A stretch of 64,000 bases of DNA from RPQJ01 sp963778185 (GCA_963778185.1 CAVZTF010000003.1:1-64000), one strand, 5' to 3'; shown: positions 49,603 through 61,973, counted from the first letter of the stretch. Made by a program: numbers and translations. The notes: generated by a model not told the origin, from the letters alone.

Positions 49603-50721
49603 GTGACGAACACCCACCGCAGCAACTCCAGCGACGGTCGACCCGCCGCCCGGCCCGCGCTGGCGATCGGGCTGGCGATTGCGCTCGTCGCAGGCTGCAG
49701 CAACGGCAAGGCCAAGGACAAGGAGGACGGCGCGGCTGACACCGCCGTGCCCGTCGAAGTCCAGCCGCTGCGCCGCGCCGCCATGGTCGCGGTCTATTCC
49801 GGCACGGCTCCGATCGAGGCCCATGAGGAGGCCGAGGTCGTCGCCAAGGTCGGCGGCGAGGTCCGCCAGATCTTCGTCGAGGAAGGCGACTCGGTGGACG
49901 CCGGCAAGGTACTCGCCCGCCTGGACGGCGACCGGCTGCGCCTCGATCTCGCCGAGATCGAGGCCAACCTCCGCAAGCTCGAGCGCGACTACAACCGCCA
50001 GCTCGAACTGAGCCAGAAGGGCCTCGTCGCCAAGGGCACGGCCGAGAACGCCAAGTACGACCTCGACGCCCTGAAGGCCGCCTACGACAGCGCACGCCTC
50101 GAGTTGAGCTACACGGAGATCCGCGCGCCGATCGCGGGCGTCGTTTCGGCTCGCCACATCAAGGTCGGCAACACCATCAAGCCGAACGACCCGACGTTCC
50201 GCGTTACAAACCTGGACCCGCTGGTCGCCTACGTGCACGTCCCCGAGAAGGAATTCCGCAAGCTCGCGCCGGGACAGGCCGCCGACGTCCTGGTCGACGC
50301 GCTGGGCGGTGAACGCTTCGCTGGCAAGATCTCCCGCATCAGCCCGACCGTGGACCCGCAGAAGGGCACTTTCCGCGCGCGCGTCGAGGTGCCGGACGCG
50401 AGCCGGCGCCTGAAGCCCGGCATGTTTGCGCGGGTCAACATCGTCTACGAGCGGCGCGAGGACGCGCTGCAGCTGCCGCGCAACTCGATCCTCGACGCCG
50501 ATGGCGAGCAGTCGGTGTTCGTGGTCGTTAACGGCAGGGCGGAGCAGCGCCGCATCTCCAGCGGTCTCGCCAACAACGGCTGGGTCGAGGTGCTCGAGGG
50601 ACTCAAGGGCGACGAGCGCGTCGTGGTCGTGGGCCAGGGCGGACTCAAGACCGGCACGGCGGTCAAGGTCGTCGACGAGACAAGTCCGGCCGGCGCGCCG
50701 GCGACGGCCAAGGCCAAGTAA
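49603..50721 (+). CDS. RND efflux periplasmic adaptor lipoprotein
   Basis: Membrane-fusion protein linking inner-membrane RND pumps to an outer-membrane channel. 372 residues from GTG 49603. The signal sequence ends in the lipobox LVAGC with C32, so it should be anchored by lipid. Order: barrel-sandwich/lipoyl half (VVAKVGGEVRQIFVEEGDSV), alpha-hairpin (about 110-160), lipoyl half two (YTEIRAPIAGVVS), beta-barrel and membrane-proximal domain. First gene of an operon with two permeases; no TolC-like gene is nearby. Confidence 0.92.
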   Translation: MTNTHRSNSSDGRPAARPALAIGLAIALVAGCSNGKAKDKEDGAADTAVPVEVQPLRRAAMVAVYSGTAPIEAHEEAEVVAKVGGEVRQIFVEEGDSVDAGKVLARLDGDRLRLDLAEIEANLRKLERDYNRQLELSQKGLVAKGTAENAKYDLDALKAAYDSARLELSYTEIRAPIAGVVSARHIKVGNTIKPNDPTFRVTNLDPLVAYVHVPEKEFRKLAPGQAADVLVDALGGERFAGKISRISPTVDPQKGTFRARVEVPDASRRLKPGMFARVNIVYERREDALQLPRNSILDADGEQSVFVVVNGRAEQRRISSGLANNGWVEVLEGLKGDERVVVVGQGGLKTGTAVKVVDETSPAGAPATAKAK

Positions 50722-50767
50722 CGACGGGCACGGCGCCACACCTCCTGGCCGCCGCACGGGGAAGACC

Positions 50768-53700
50768 ATGCAGCTGATCGATTTCGCGATCCGGCGCCGC
50801 GTGACCATCGTCATGTGCACCGTGGCCATCGCGCTGTTCGGGCTCGTCTCGCTGACGCGGCTCAAGCTCAACCTGCTGCCCGACCTCTCCTACCCGACGC
50901 TCACCATCCGCACGGAGCTCCCGGGCGCGGCGCCGCTCGAGCTCGAGACGCTGGTCACGCGGCCCGTCGAGGAGGCGGTGAGCATCATCCGCAACGTGCG
51001 CCAGGTGCGCTCGGTGTCGCGCTCCGGGCAGTCCGACGTGACCCTCGAGTTCGTCTGGGGCACCGACATGGACCTCGCGGGCATTGACGTCCGCGAGAAG
51101 CTCGACCTGCTGCAGCTGCCGCTGGAGGCCAAGCGGCCGCTGCTGCTCAGGTTCGACCCGTCGAGCGAGCCGGTGATGCGCCTCGCCTTCCTGGACGAGG
51201 GCGAGTCCGCGCGCGAGGAAAGCGTGGACCGGTTGAAGGCCCTGCGCCGCTTCGCCGACGACCGCCTCAAGCCCGACCTCGAGGCCGTCGAGGGCTCGGC
51301 GGCCGTCAAGGTGAGCGGCGGCTACGAGGACGAGGTGCAGGTCTTCGTCGACCAGCAGAAGCTCGCTCAGCTCGGTCTCACGATCGACACGGTGACCCGC
51401 CGCATCCGCGCCGAGAACGTGAACCTGTCGGGCGGTCGCCTCGAACAGGGCATGCAGCGCTTCCTGGTGCGCACGCTCAACGAGTTCGAGTCGATCGAGC
51501 AGATGGCCAACGCCATCATCGCGACGCGCGACGGGCAGCCGGTCTATCTCCGCGACGTCGCGACCGTCACCCGCAGCTACAAGGACCGTGAGGCCATCAC
51601 CCGCGTGGACGGCCGCGAGGCCATCGAGCTTGCGGTGTACAAGGAGGGCGACGCGAACACCGTGCAGCTCGCCAGGGGCGTCGACGAACGGATCGTCAAG
51701 TTCAAGGACTCGCTGCCCGAAGGCACGACCGTGCGCACGGTGTACGACCAGTCCACCTTCATCGACGCCGCTATCGGCGAGGTGAAGAGCGCGGCGCTCA
51801 TCGGCGGCATCCTCGCGATCCTGGTGCTCTACGCCTTCCTGCGCGACGCGCGCGCCACGCTGATCAGCGGCATCGCCATCCCGGTGTCGGTGCTCGGCAC
51901 CTTCGTGCTCATGTACGCGTTCGACGTGACGCTCAACATCATGTCGCTCGGCGGCATCGCGCTCGCGGTCGGCATGCTGGTGGACAACGCGGTGGTGGTT
52001 CTCGAGAGCATCGTCCGCAAGCAGGAGCACGGCATGGAGCGGCGCGAGGCCGCCCGCCGCGGCACGGCGGAGGTCGCCATGGCGGTGACCGCCGCGACGC
52101 TCACGTCGGTCGCCGTGTTCTTCCCGATGGTGTTCATCACCGGCGTGGCCGGCCAGCTGTTCAAGGACCAGTCGCTGACCGTGACGTTCGCGCTCGCCAT
52201 CTCGCTCGTCGTGGCGCTGACGCTGGTGCCGATGCTGGCCGCGGGGCGGCCACCGCGCGGCGAGGCTGCCGACGGCGCCGCCGCCACGCGCAAGCCGCGA
52301 CGCATGGATTCACTGCTTGCACGCGCTTCCCGGGCGCTCGGTCGCGCCGGCGCCTGGATCAGCCGGTTCTTCGCGCTCTTGCTGAGCCCGCTGGTGCGAG
52401 TCACACAGGCCGTCAGCCACTGGGCCGAGACCCATTACCCGGGAGCGATCCTCTGGGCGCTCGCCCACCCCGGCAAGGTGATCGGCTCGGCGGCGGCGTT
52501 GTTCCTGTTCACGGTCCTGGTGATCGGGCCGCGGCTCGGAACCGAACTCATCCCGCAGATGTCCCAGGGCGAGTTCATCGTCGACCTGCGCCTCCCGCCG
52601 GGTGCGCCGCTCGAGCAGACCGATCGGATCGTGGGCGCCGCGCAGCGCTCGAGCGGCGAGCTCGGCAACGTGGCGCTGGCCTATTCGGTGGCGGGCACCG
52701 GCAACCGGCTCGACGCCAATCCCGTCGACGCGGGCGAGAACACCGGCCGGCTCAACATCACGCTCGTGCCGGGCGCCTCGCGCGAGGACGAGGACGCGGC
52801 GATGGATGCGCTGCGCACAGGCCTCGACGACCTCGCCGGCGTCCAGTACCGTTTCAGCCGACCGAGCCTGTTCGCCCTTTCCACGCCCCTCGAGGTCGTG
52901 ATCTCGGGCTACGACCTCGACCGCCTGCAGGTGGCGGCGGAGCAGGTCCGTGCGCGCATGGTGGCCGACGACCTGTTTGCCGACGTCAAGACGACGGTCG
53001 AGGCCGGCAACCCCGAGATCCAGATCGTGTTCGACCAGGAGCGCGCCGCGCAGCTCGGGCTGGTGGTGCGCGACATCGCGGACCGCGTGGTCAACAGCGT
53101 GCGCGGCGAGGTCGCAACGCGCTACAAGCTGCGCGACAAGCAGATCGACGTGCTGGTACGCAGCGTCGATACCCGCGCGGCATCGATCGAGGAGGTACGC
53201 AACCTGATCGTGAACCCCGGCAGCGACTTCCCGGTGCCGCTGAGCGCCGTGGCCGACGTCCAGCTCGCGGTGGGTCCGGCCGAGGTGCGCCGCATCGGGC
53301 AGGAACGCGTGGCCGTCGTGTCAGCCAACCTCGCGCAGGGCGACCTCGGCGCCGCGGTGGAGCACCTGCACGGGATCGTGGCGGACGTGCAGCTGCCGGT
53401 CGGCACCGCTGCATTCCTCTCCGGCCAGAGCGAGGACATGCAGGATTCCTTCCGCTCGCTGCAGTTCGTGCTGCTGATGGCCATCTTCCTCGTCTACCTG
53501 GTGATGGCCTCGCAGTTCGAATCGCTGGTGCACCCGTTCGTCATCCTGCTGACCATCCCGCTCGCCGTCATCGGTGCGGTGTGGGCCCTGTGGATCACCG
53601 GCACCACGGTCAACGTGGTCGCCTACATCGGGCTCATCATGCTCGCTGGCATCGTCGTCAATCAGTCCATCGTCCTGATCGACGCGGTGAACCAGGCTCG

Positions 53701-53992
53701 GGAGCGCGGGCTCGCGAAGCACGAGGCGATCGTCGAGGCCGGGCGACTGCGCCTGCGACCGATCCTGATCACCAAGCTGACGACCATCCTCGGCCTGATG
53801 CCGATGGCGCTCGGCATCGGCGAGGGAGCCGAGGTGCGCGCGCCCATGGCGATAACGGTGATCGGCGGAGTGCTGCTCACGACGTTCCTGACGCTGCTGG
53901 TCATTCCCGTGGTCTATGCCGTGCTCGATCGCAAGGTCTACCGGCAGGCCGCGCCGCAGACGACGACCGAACCCGAGCCCGCGGCAGGCTGA
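50768..53992 (+). CDS. RND efflux permease 1
   Basis: Proton-driven multidrug-type RND transporter (HAE family). 1074 residues from ATG 50768, 46 bases after the adaptor. Twelve membrane helices with two large periplasmic loops; first helix near 10-30. TM4 relay D406-N407 (GMLVDNAVVVLE) and TM10 N965 and D972 (VNQSIVLID) align with AcrB D407/D408 and K940/E947. A long Arg-rich cytoplasmic loop lies around 500-545 between TM6 and TM7. Nine bases upstream of permease 2. Substrate unknown. Confidence 0.93.
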   Translation: MQLIDFAIRRRVTIVMCTVAIALFGLVSLTRLKLNLLPDLSYPTLTIRTELPGAAPLELETLVTRPVEEAVSIIRNVRQVRSVSRSGQSDVTLEFVWGTDMDLAGIDVREKLDLLQLPLEAKRPLLLRFDPSSEPVMRLAFLDEGESAREESVDRLKALRRFADDRLKPDLEAVEGSAAVKVSGGYEDEVQVFVDQQKLAQLGLTIDTVTRRIRAENVNLSGGRLEQGMQRFLVRTLNEFESIEQMANAIIATRDGQPVYLRDVATVTRSYKDREAITRVDGREAIELAVYKEGDANTVQLARGVDERIVKFKDSLPEGTTVRTVYDQSTFIDAAIGEVKSAALIGGILAILVLYAFLRDARATLISGIAIPVSVLGTFVLMYAFDVTLNIMSLGGIALAVGMLVDNAVVVLESIVRKQEHGMERREAARRGTAEVAMAVTAATLTSVAVFFPMVFITGVAGQLFKDQSLTVTFALAISLVVALTLVPMLAAGRPPRGEAADGAAATRKPRRMDSLLARASRALGRAGAWISRFFALLLSPLVRVTQAVSHWAETHYPGAILWALAHPGKVIGSAAALFLFTVLVIGPRLGTELIPQMSQGEFIVDLRLPPGAPLEQTDRIVGAAQRSSGELGNVALAYSVAGTGNRLDANPVDAGENTGRLNITLVPGASREDEDAAMDALRTGLDDLAGVQYRFSRPSLFALSTPLEVVISGYDLDRLQVAAEQVRARMVADDLFADVKTTVEAGNPEIQIVFDQERAAQLGLVVRDIADRVVNSVRGEVATRYKLRDKQIDVLVRSVDTRAASIEEVRNLIVNPGSDFPVPLSAVADVQLAVGPAEVRRIGQERVAVVSANLAQGDLGAAVEHLHGIVADVQLPVGTAAFLSGQSEDMQDSFRSLQFVLLMAIFLVYLVMASQFESLVHPFVILLTIPLAVIGAVWALWITGTTVNVVAYIGLIMLAGIVVNQSIVLIDAVNQARERGLAKHEAIVEAGRLRLRPILITKLTTILGLMPMALGIGEGAEVRAPMAITVIGGVLLTTFLTLLVIPVVYAVLDRKVYRQAAPQTTTEPEPAAG

Positions 53993-54001
53993 GGCTGCGC
54001 C

Positions 54002-57000
54002 ATGCGCCACACCAGGCTCGCGCTCGACCGGCCCGTCACGACCGTGATGGTCTTCCTGGCCGTGCTCGCGATCGGCGTGATCTCGGCGCGGCTGCTGCGC
54101 CTCGAGGCGTTCCCGGACATCACGTTCCCCGGCATGCGGATCGTCATTCCCTACCCCGGCTCGACGCCGGAGGAAATGGAACTGCTGGTCGTGCGGCCCG
54201 TCGAGGAGGCGCTGGCCACGCTGTCCGGCATCGTCGAGATCCGCTCGTCCGCCCGGGCCGACGAGGCCAGCTTCGACGTGCAGTTCGACTGGGACCGCGA
54301 CGCGGAGGCGGCGGCCTTCGACGTGCGCACCAAGCTCGACTCGATCCGGCCGAACCTGCCGGCCGGCGCGGACCGGGTGCTGATGTTCTCGTTCAGCGCC
54401 TCGGACGAGGCGGTGGTCGTCATACGCATCTCCTCGAACCAGGACCTCACGGACCAGTACGACACGCTCGAGAAGTACCTCAAGCGCCCGATCGAGCGCC
54501 TGGACGGAGTGGCCCGGGTCGAACTGGCCGGTGTGGAGCCGCGCGAGGTGCGTGTCCTGGTGGACCCGACGCGCCTCGCCGCGCATGCGGTCGACGTGCG
54601 GCAACTGCGGGTCCTGCTCGAATCCAGCAACTTCTCCGTCAGCGCCGGGGAGATCACCGAGAACGGCCAGCGCTTCACGGTCCGGCCGATCGGCGAGTTC
54701 CACTCGCTGGACGACGTGCGTCGCCTGGTGATCTCACCCGGGGTGCGCGTCGGCGACATCGCCGAGGTCGAGCTCTTCGCGCCGGAGCTCAAGATCGGCC
54801 GACGCATGGACGGTCGCCCGGCGGTGGGCATCGACGTCTACAAGTCCACGCAGGCCAACGTCGTGAACGTGGCTGACGGCGTGCTCGCCGCGATCGAAGA
54901 GGCGCGCAAGGTGCCCCAGCTGCAGGGCGTCGACATCCTGGTGGTCGGCAACCAGGCGGACAGCATCCGCCAGTCGCTCAAGGAACTGCGCAAGGCCGGC
55001 ATGATCGGCGCGGTGCTGTCGTTCTTCATGCTGCTGTTCTTCCTGCGGCACGTGCCCACGACCGTGATCGTGAGCCTCGCCGTGCCGGCCTCGCTGCTGG
55101 TCACGCTGGGCGCGATGTACTTCCTCGGCCTCACGCTCAACATCCTCACCATGATGGGCATGCTGCTCGCCGTCGGCATGCTGGTGGACAACTCGGTCGT
55201 CATCACGGAGAGCATCTTCCGCCACCGCCAGCTCACGCCCGGCCGCCCGCTGGAGGCGACGCTCGCGGGCGTGAAGGAAGTCGGCCTCGCGACGCTGGCG
55301 GGCACCTTCTCGACCGTGATCGTCTTCCTGCCGATGGTGTTCGGCGAGAAGAACGAGATGTCGATCTTCCTCGTGCACGTCGCCGTGCCGATCGTCGTGG
55401 CGATGGTGGCGTCGCTGCTCGTCGCCCAGACGTTGATCCCGATGCTCGCGGCGCGCATGTCGCCGCCGCCGGAGGTGGCCGCCGGCTCGTGGTTCGGGCA
55501 CCTGCAGGACCGCTACGACCGCAGCCTGCGCTGGGCGCTCGGGCACCGCAGGCTGATGGCGCTCTTCACGGTCGTGATCCTGGTTTCACCCGTGCCGCTC
55601 TTCCTCCTCAAGCTCGCCAAGGTGGACCCGTTCCCCCAGGAGGCGAGCCGCACCCTCACGCTCAGCTACCACCTCGACGGCTCCTACCCGATGGAGCGCC
55701 TCGAACAGGCGGTCGAGCGCATGGACGCCTACGTCGAGGCCAACAAGGAGCGCCTCGACGTCGAGACCTATTACTCGCTGTGGCTGCCCGACTACGCCTA
55801 TACCCGCCTGTACCTCACGCCCAAGGAGCAAGCCACGGTTCCCGCGACGCAAGTCATGAAGATGGTGATCGACGAGATGCCGGAGATCATCATCGGCAAG
55901 CCGAGCTTCCAGTTCGAGCAGGGCGCGGGCGCGGGCAACACGTTCAGCCTGCAGCTCTCGGGGGAATCGACGGAGCGCCTCGCCGATCTCTCGTTCGAGG
56001 TCGCGCAACGACTTGCCGCGGTGCCGGGACTCGAGGCCGTGCGCTCCGAAGCCCGCACTGGCGACGAGGAGGTGCAGGTGATCGTCGACCGCGACCGCGC
56101 CTCCCAGCTCGGGCTCACGACGCAGGACGTCGCGCTGACGGTGGCCGGCGCGATGCGCGGCGACAAGCTGCCGGAGCTGCGCAGCTCCGAGCGCGAACTC
56201 ACCATGCGACTCGCGTTCCGCGAGTCAGACCGGCAGTCGATCGAGGATCTCGCCAAGGTACCGTTGATGCTGCCCGACGGCACGCGCATGGAACTCGGCG
56301 CGGTCGCCGACTTCGTGGTCAAGCCGAGCGATCGCGAGATCCAGCGGCTCAACCGGCTCACGACCGTGGTGATCAACGCGAACCTCGCCAAGGGCACCAC
56401 GATGGACGATGCGCGCGAGCGCGTCGAGCCCATCATGAAGGACTATCCCCTGCCCCCCGGCTACGGCTGGAAATTCGGCCGCGGCTTCGAGGAGAACGAC
56501 GAGGCGATCCAGACCATGGCGCAGAACATGGTCCTCGCCGTCGTGCTGATCTTCCTCGTCATGGCTTCGCTGTTCGAGTCGACGCTCTACCCGCTGTCGA
56601 TCATCACCTCCATCCTGTTCGCGATCGTGGGCGCCATCTGGTTCCTGGCACTGACCGGCACGGCGATCACGATGATGGCGATGATCGGTTTCATGATCCT
56701 GATCGGCGTCGTGGTCAACATCGGCATCGTGCTCATCGCCCACGTCATCGACCTGCGGAACGCCGGGATGCCGCGTCAGGAAGCCATCCTGCGGGCCGGG
56801 CGCGACCGCCTGCGGCCGATCCTGATGACGGTGCTCACCACGCTGCTCGGACTGCTGCCGCTCGCCATCGGCGACGCCCAGGTCGGCGGCAGCGGCCAGG
56901 GCCCGGCGTACTACCCGATGGCGCGCGCCATCATGGGCGGGCTCGCATTTTCGGCGGTGGTGTCGCTGCTGATCGTGCCGATGTTCTACGTCTGGTTCGA

Positions 57001-57097
57001 CGACCTGAACGAGTGGCGCCAACGGGTTTTCGGGCAGGCCGCCCGCCCCGGCGCCGTGGCGCCACTTCGTGCGGGTCAGCGCACCAGCGCCTTGTAG
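54002..57097 (+). CDS. RND efflux permease 2
   Basis: Second, divergent RND permease of the operon, 1031 residues from ATG 54002. TM1 is RPVTTVMVFLAVLAIG; the first porter domain starts LEAFPDITFPGMRI. TM4 keeps D396-N397 (GMLVDNSVVITE), but TM10 reads VNIGIVLIAHVID, with A913 where permease 1 has D972. The adaptor-plus-two-permease arrangement recalls MdtABC, where two permeases form a heterotrimer with unequal roles. Its last 22 bases overlap the convergent coiled-coil gene. Confidence 0.92.
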   Translation: MRHTRLALDRPVTTVMVFLAVLAIGVISARLLRLEAFPDITFPGMRIVIPYPGSTPEEMELLVVRPVEEALATLSGIVEIRSSARADEASFDVQFDWDRDAEAAAFDVRTKLDSIRPNLPAGADRVLMFSFSASDEAVVVIRISSNQDLTDQYDTLEKYLKRPIERLDGVARVELAGVEPREVRVLVDPTRLAAHAVDVRQLRVLLESSNFSVSAGEITENGQRFTVRPIGEFHSLDDVRRLVISPGVRVGDIAEVELFAPELKIGRRMDGRPAVGIDVYKSTQANVVNVADGVLAAIEEARKVPQLQGVDILVVGNQADSIRQSLKELRKAGMIGAVLSFFMLLFFLRHVPTTVIVSLAVPASLLVTLGAMYFLGLTLNILTMMGMLLAVGMLVDNSVVITESIFRHRQLTPGRPLEATLAGVKEVGLATLAGTFSTVIVFLPMVFGEKNEMSIFLVHVAVPIVVAMVASLLVAQTLIPMLAARMSPPPEVAAGSWFGHLQDRYDRSLRWALGHRRLMALFTVVILVSPVPLFLLKLAKVDPFPQEASRTLTLSYHLDGSYPMERLEQAVERMDAYVEANKERLDVETYYSLWLPDYAYTRLYLTPKEQATVPATQVMKMVIDEMPEIIIGKPSFQFEQGAGAGNTFSLQLSGESTERLADLSFEVAQRLAAVPGLEAVRSEARTGDEEVQVIVDRDRASQLGLTTQDVALTVAGAMRGDKLPELRSSERELTMRLAFRESDRQSIEDLAKVPLMLPDGTRMELGAVADFVVKPSDREIQRLNRLTTVVINANLAKGTTMDDARERVEPIMKDYPLPPGYGWKFGRGFEENDEAIQTMAQNMVLAVVLIFLVMASLFESTLYPLSIITSILFAIVGAIWFLALTGTAITMMAMIGFMILIGVVVNIGIVLIAHVIDLRNAGMPRQEAILRAGRDRLRPILMTVLTTLLGLLPLAIGDAQVGGSGQGPAYYPMARAIMGGLAFSAVVSLLIVPMFYVWFDDLNEWRQRVFGQAARPGAVAPLRAGQRTSAL

Positions 57098-58092
57098 ATC
57101 TCGAAATACTCGTCGAGGAGCACATTGGCGGTCGCCGCGGGCGGCTGGATGCTGTCCTGCGTCGGCACGACATCTTCGGCACCGCGGTAGGTCGCGTTGC
57201 GGCGCAGCCGGTCGCTGCGGGCCTTGATGTCCGCGAGGTCGTCCTGCATGCGATCGAGGTCGATGATCGCGCGGGACGCCTGTTGCATGATGCGCAGGCA
57301 ATCTTCGCGACCTCCGTAGCTCGTTTCGTACACGCGGCGCAAGGTGCTCTGCCGGGCGAGATCGGCGAGTCCGCCCGGGGCGAGTCGGTCGAACAACGCC
57401 TCGGCGTACGCGATCACTGCGATGTTCACCGAGCGGCGCCCTTCGAAACTCAACCCGTCGAACGCCGGCGGCGGGCTCGCCTCCAGGTCGTGGCGGCGGT
57501 CCCCGAGATCCGTGAGCATGGTCTGCGCCACGTCGATGCGCGCGCGCCGCGTGTCGATCTCCTCGCGGAGCCGTCGCCTGCGGAAGTGATTCCAGAAGCC
57601 CCGCAACTCGGCGTACCGGCGCTGCGCCGCGCGCTGCTCGGCCTGCAACTGGTCCGCGAGCACGCGCGCCTCGGTGATCTCGCGATCGAGCTCGGCGACC
57701 TGCGCAAGCTGCGCCCGCTGGAAATCGGCAAGCTGCTGCTTGCGCTCGCGGTCCTTCTGCTGGCGCGCGAGTTCGCTGGAAAACTGCTCGAGGCGGCGCG
57801 CCGCCGCGCGCCAGGCGGCCTTGAGCTGGAAGTACGCGAGGCTCTTGTAACCCTCGTCGGAACGACCGAGGTATTGCTCGAGCGCATCGAGTTGTTCCTC
57901 GACGCGCATCGTCGCGCCCTCCTGCAGCTTCAGCCGGTCGAGCAGCCGGTGCCGCTCGTCGTCGAGGGCCGTCAGCTCCTTCTTGAGTTCGGCGCGGTTG
58001 CGGAACAGCGCGACGAGCCGCTCGTCCTCGGCCGACGGACTGTGGCCCTGGAGCCGTTGCAGGAAGCCGTGCAGCCGGTCAGGCAGGCTCAT
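57076..58092 (-). CDS. Predicted coiled-coil protein, unknown function
   Basis: 338 residues, ATG 58092. Residues about 20-190 are almost entirely charged helix (for example RRLEQFSSELARQQKDRERK), with a strong coiled-coil look and no signal or membrane segment. The C-terminal part (about 200-330) seems globular: FDGLSFEGRRSVNIAVIAYAEALFD and RRVYETSYGGREDCLRIMQQ. I recognise no family. Overlaps the DUF1249 gene start by 14 bases, so the two are probably co-translated; the 3' end overlaps RND permease 2 by 22 bases. Confidence 0.8.
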   Translation of the reverse strand: MSLPDRLHGFLQRLQGHSPSAEDERLVALFRNRAELKKELTALDDERHRLLDRLKLQEGATMRVEEQLDALEQYLGRSDEGYKSLAYFQLKAAWRAAARRLEQFSSELARQQKDRERKQQLADFQRAQLAQVAELDREITEARVLADQLQAEQRAAQRRYAELRGFWNHFRRRRLREEIDTRRARIDVAQTMLTDLGDRRHDLEASPPPAFDGLSFEGRRSVNIAVIAYAEALFDRLAPGGLADLARQSTLRRVYETSYGGREDCLRIMQQASRAIIDLDRMQDDLADIKARSDRLRRNATYRGAEDVVPTQDSIQPPAATANVLLDEYFEIYKALVR

Positions 58093-58570
58093 GCAGCGCG
58101 CCGCCTTGCGCGGCGGCGGTCGCTTCGAAGCGATGCCCCCGTTCCGCGCAGTAATCGACCCACTTGTTGAGCAGCATGTTCCTGAGCCAGCGCTCGCCGA
58201 GCGTCAGCGACAGCTTGGAGCGGATGGTCGCGAGCCCCGGATGGCGGACCCAGCGGGCGCAATGGCTGGCTTCGGCCAGCCGCGCGTCGTGGTACACGCG
58301 GACCTCGAGGTCCGGCTCGGCGATCGCCCCTGCGGCGTCGTCGAAGAAGTAGGTGAGCCGCAGGATCGAGGTGTAGGCCGCGTGTTCGATCACCTCGAGG
58401 TGCAGGTCGCAATCCCCTGGCGTGCGCGAGACCCGCCGGCCGTACAGGCCGCGCACGTCGCCGACCAGTGCGCGCAGCCGGATGTAGTTGCTTTCGTACA
58501 GCGTCATCAGGCTGACGAAACTCACCGGCCGCGCACGCCAAGAGGTCACGCACTGGCTGTCGACGGACAT
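58079..58570 (-). CDS. DUF1249 family protein (YqiB-like)
   Basis: 163 residues from ATG 58570. It matches the E. coli YqiB family in layout: YESNYIRLRAL near the N terminus, CDLHLEVIEHAAYTSILRLTY in the middle, and the diagnostic VRVYHDARLAEASHC followed by a C-terminal helix with LNKWVDYCAERGH. Function unknown; in E. coli it neighbours cpdA and nudF, which are not seen here. Between ppsR and the coiled-coil gene on the same strand. Confidence 0.85.
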   Translation of the reverse strand: MSVDSQCVTSWRARPVSFVSLMTLYESNYIRLRALVGDVRGLYGRRVSRTPGDCDLHLEVIEHAAYTSILRLTYFFDDAAGAIAEPDLEVRVYHDARLAEASHCARWVRHPGLATIRSKLSLTLGERWLRNMLLNKWVDYCAERGHRFEATAAAQGGALHEPA

Positions 58571-58629
58571 TGGCCGAATATAGCACAGGGGTCCGGCGCG
58601 ACCGTGACGCGCGACACGGCATTGGCAGC

Positions 58630-59454
58630 TCAGGGGCGCAGGCGACGCTCGATGCCCTTGCGGTCGATGACGCGGCTCGCAATTTCCTCGATCGAGCACT
58701 CGGTCGTGTTCAGGGACGGGATGCCGTAGCGCTGGAAGAGGGTCTCGGCGCTGCGAACCTCGAACTCGCATTGCGCGAGGGACGAGTAGCGGCTCCCCGG
58801 ACGCCGTTCGTTGCGTATCTGCTGCAGCCGCTGCGGCGCGATCGTCAGGCCGAACAGCTTGCCCGCGTACGGACGCAGCATGGGCGGCAGCTGCTTGCCC
58901 TCGAAGTCCTCCTCGGTGAACGGATAGTTCGCGGCGAACACGCCGTACTGCATCGCCATGTAGATGCAGGTCGGCGTCTTGCCCGAGCGCGAGACCCCGA
59001 CCAGGACCACGTCCGCGCGCTCGTAGTCGGCGCTCACCCCGCCGTCGTCGGCGGCCAGTGCAAAATTGGTCGCTTCGATGCGCGTGCTGTAGACGAGCTG
59101 GTCCGCGATGCCGTGCGCGCGTCCCTCGCGTTCCGACGATTTCACGTTCAGCTCCGCCTCGAGCGGCGTCAGGAACGCGTCGAAGAAATCGAGGAACAGG
59201 CCGTTGCTGCACTTGACGACCGAGCGTAACTCTTCCTTGACGAGCGTACTGAACACGACGGGCCGGGCGTCGTCCGCCACGGCCGTCGCATTGATCTTCC
59301 TTACGGCTTCCTCTGCCTTGTCAACGCTGGATATAAATGGCAGAGTCACCTGCCGGAATTCGAGGCCATCGAATTGCGTAAGCAGGCTGTGTCCCATCGT
59401 CTCGGCGGTCACGCCGGTCTGGTCCGACACGAAGAAGACGGTTCTGCGATTCAT
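58630..59454 (-). CDS. ppsR: PEP synthase regulatory protein (bifunctional kinase/pyrophosphorylase)
   Basis: ADP-dependent kinase and phosphate-dependent pyrophosphorylase that inactivates and reactivates PpsA. 274 residues from ATG 59454 (MNRRTVFFVSDQTGVTAE), E. coli 277. The P-loop-like VLVGVSRSGKTPT lies near the middle; RYSSLAQCEFEVRSAE and IPSLNTTECSIEEIA are family motifs. Divergent from ppsA with 77 bases between, the usual arrangement of regulator and target. Confidence 0.96.
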   Translation of the reverse strand: MNRRTVFFVSDQTGVTAETMGHSLLTQFDGLEFRQVTLPFISSVDKAEEAVRKINATAVADDARPVVFSTLVKEELRSVVKCSNGLFLDFFDAFLTPLEAELNVKSSEREGRAHGIADQLVYSTRIEATNFALAADDGGVSADYERADVVLVGVSRSGKTPTCIYMAMQYGVFAANYPFTEEDFEGKQLPPMLRPYAGKLFGLTIAPQRLQQIRNERRPGSRYSSLAQCEFEVRSAETLFQRYGIPSLNTTECSIEEIASRVIDRKGIERRLRP

Positions 59455-59531
59455 CCGCGCGTGGCTCTCCCGAGCGGCTTGCCGGTCGCGCAGTCTTTCA
59501 CCTGTCCAGTGCAAGTAGCAAGAGGCTCGTC

Positions 59532-61913
<2,382 letters not shown>

Positions 61914-61973
61914 CGCGGTCGTTACGCCTCGCGCTCGCCCCAGCGAGGTAGAAGCGCCAGGCTGCATTGTGCG

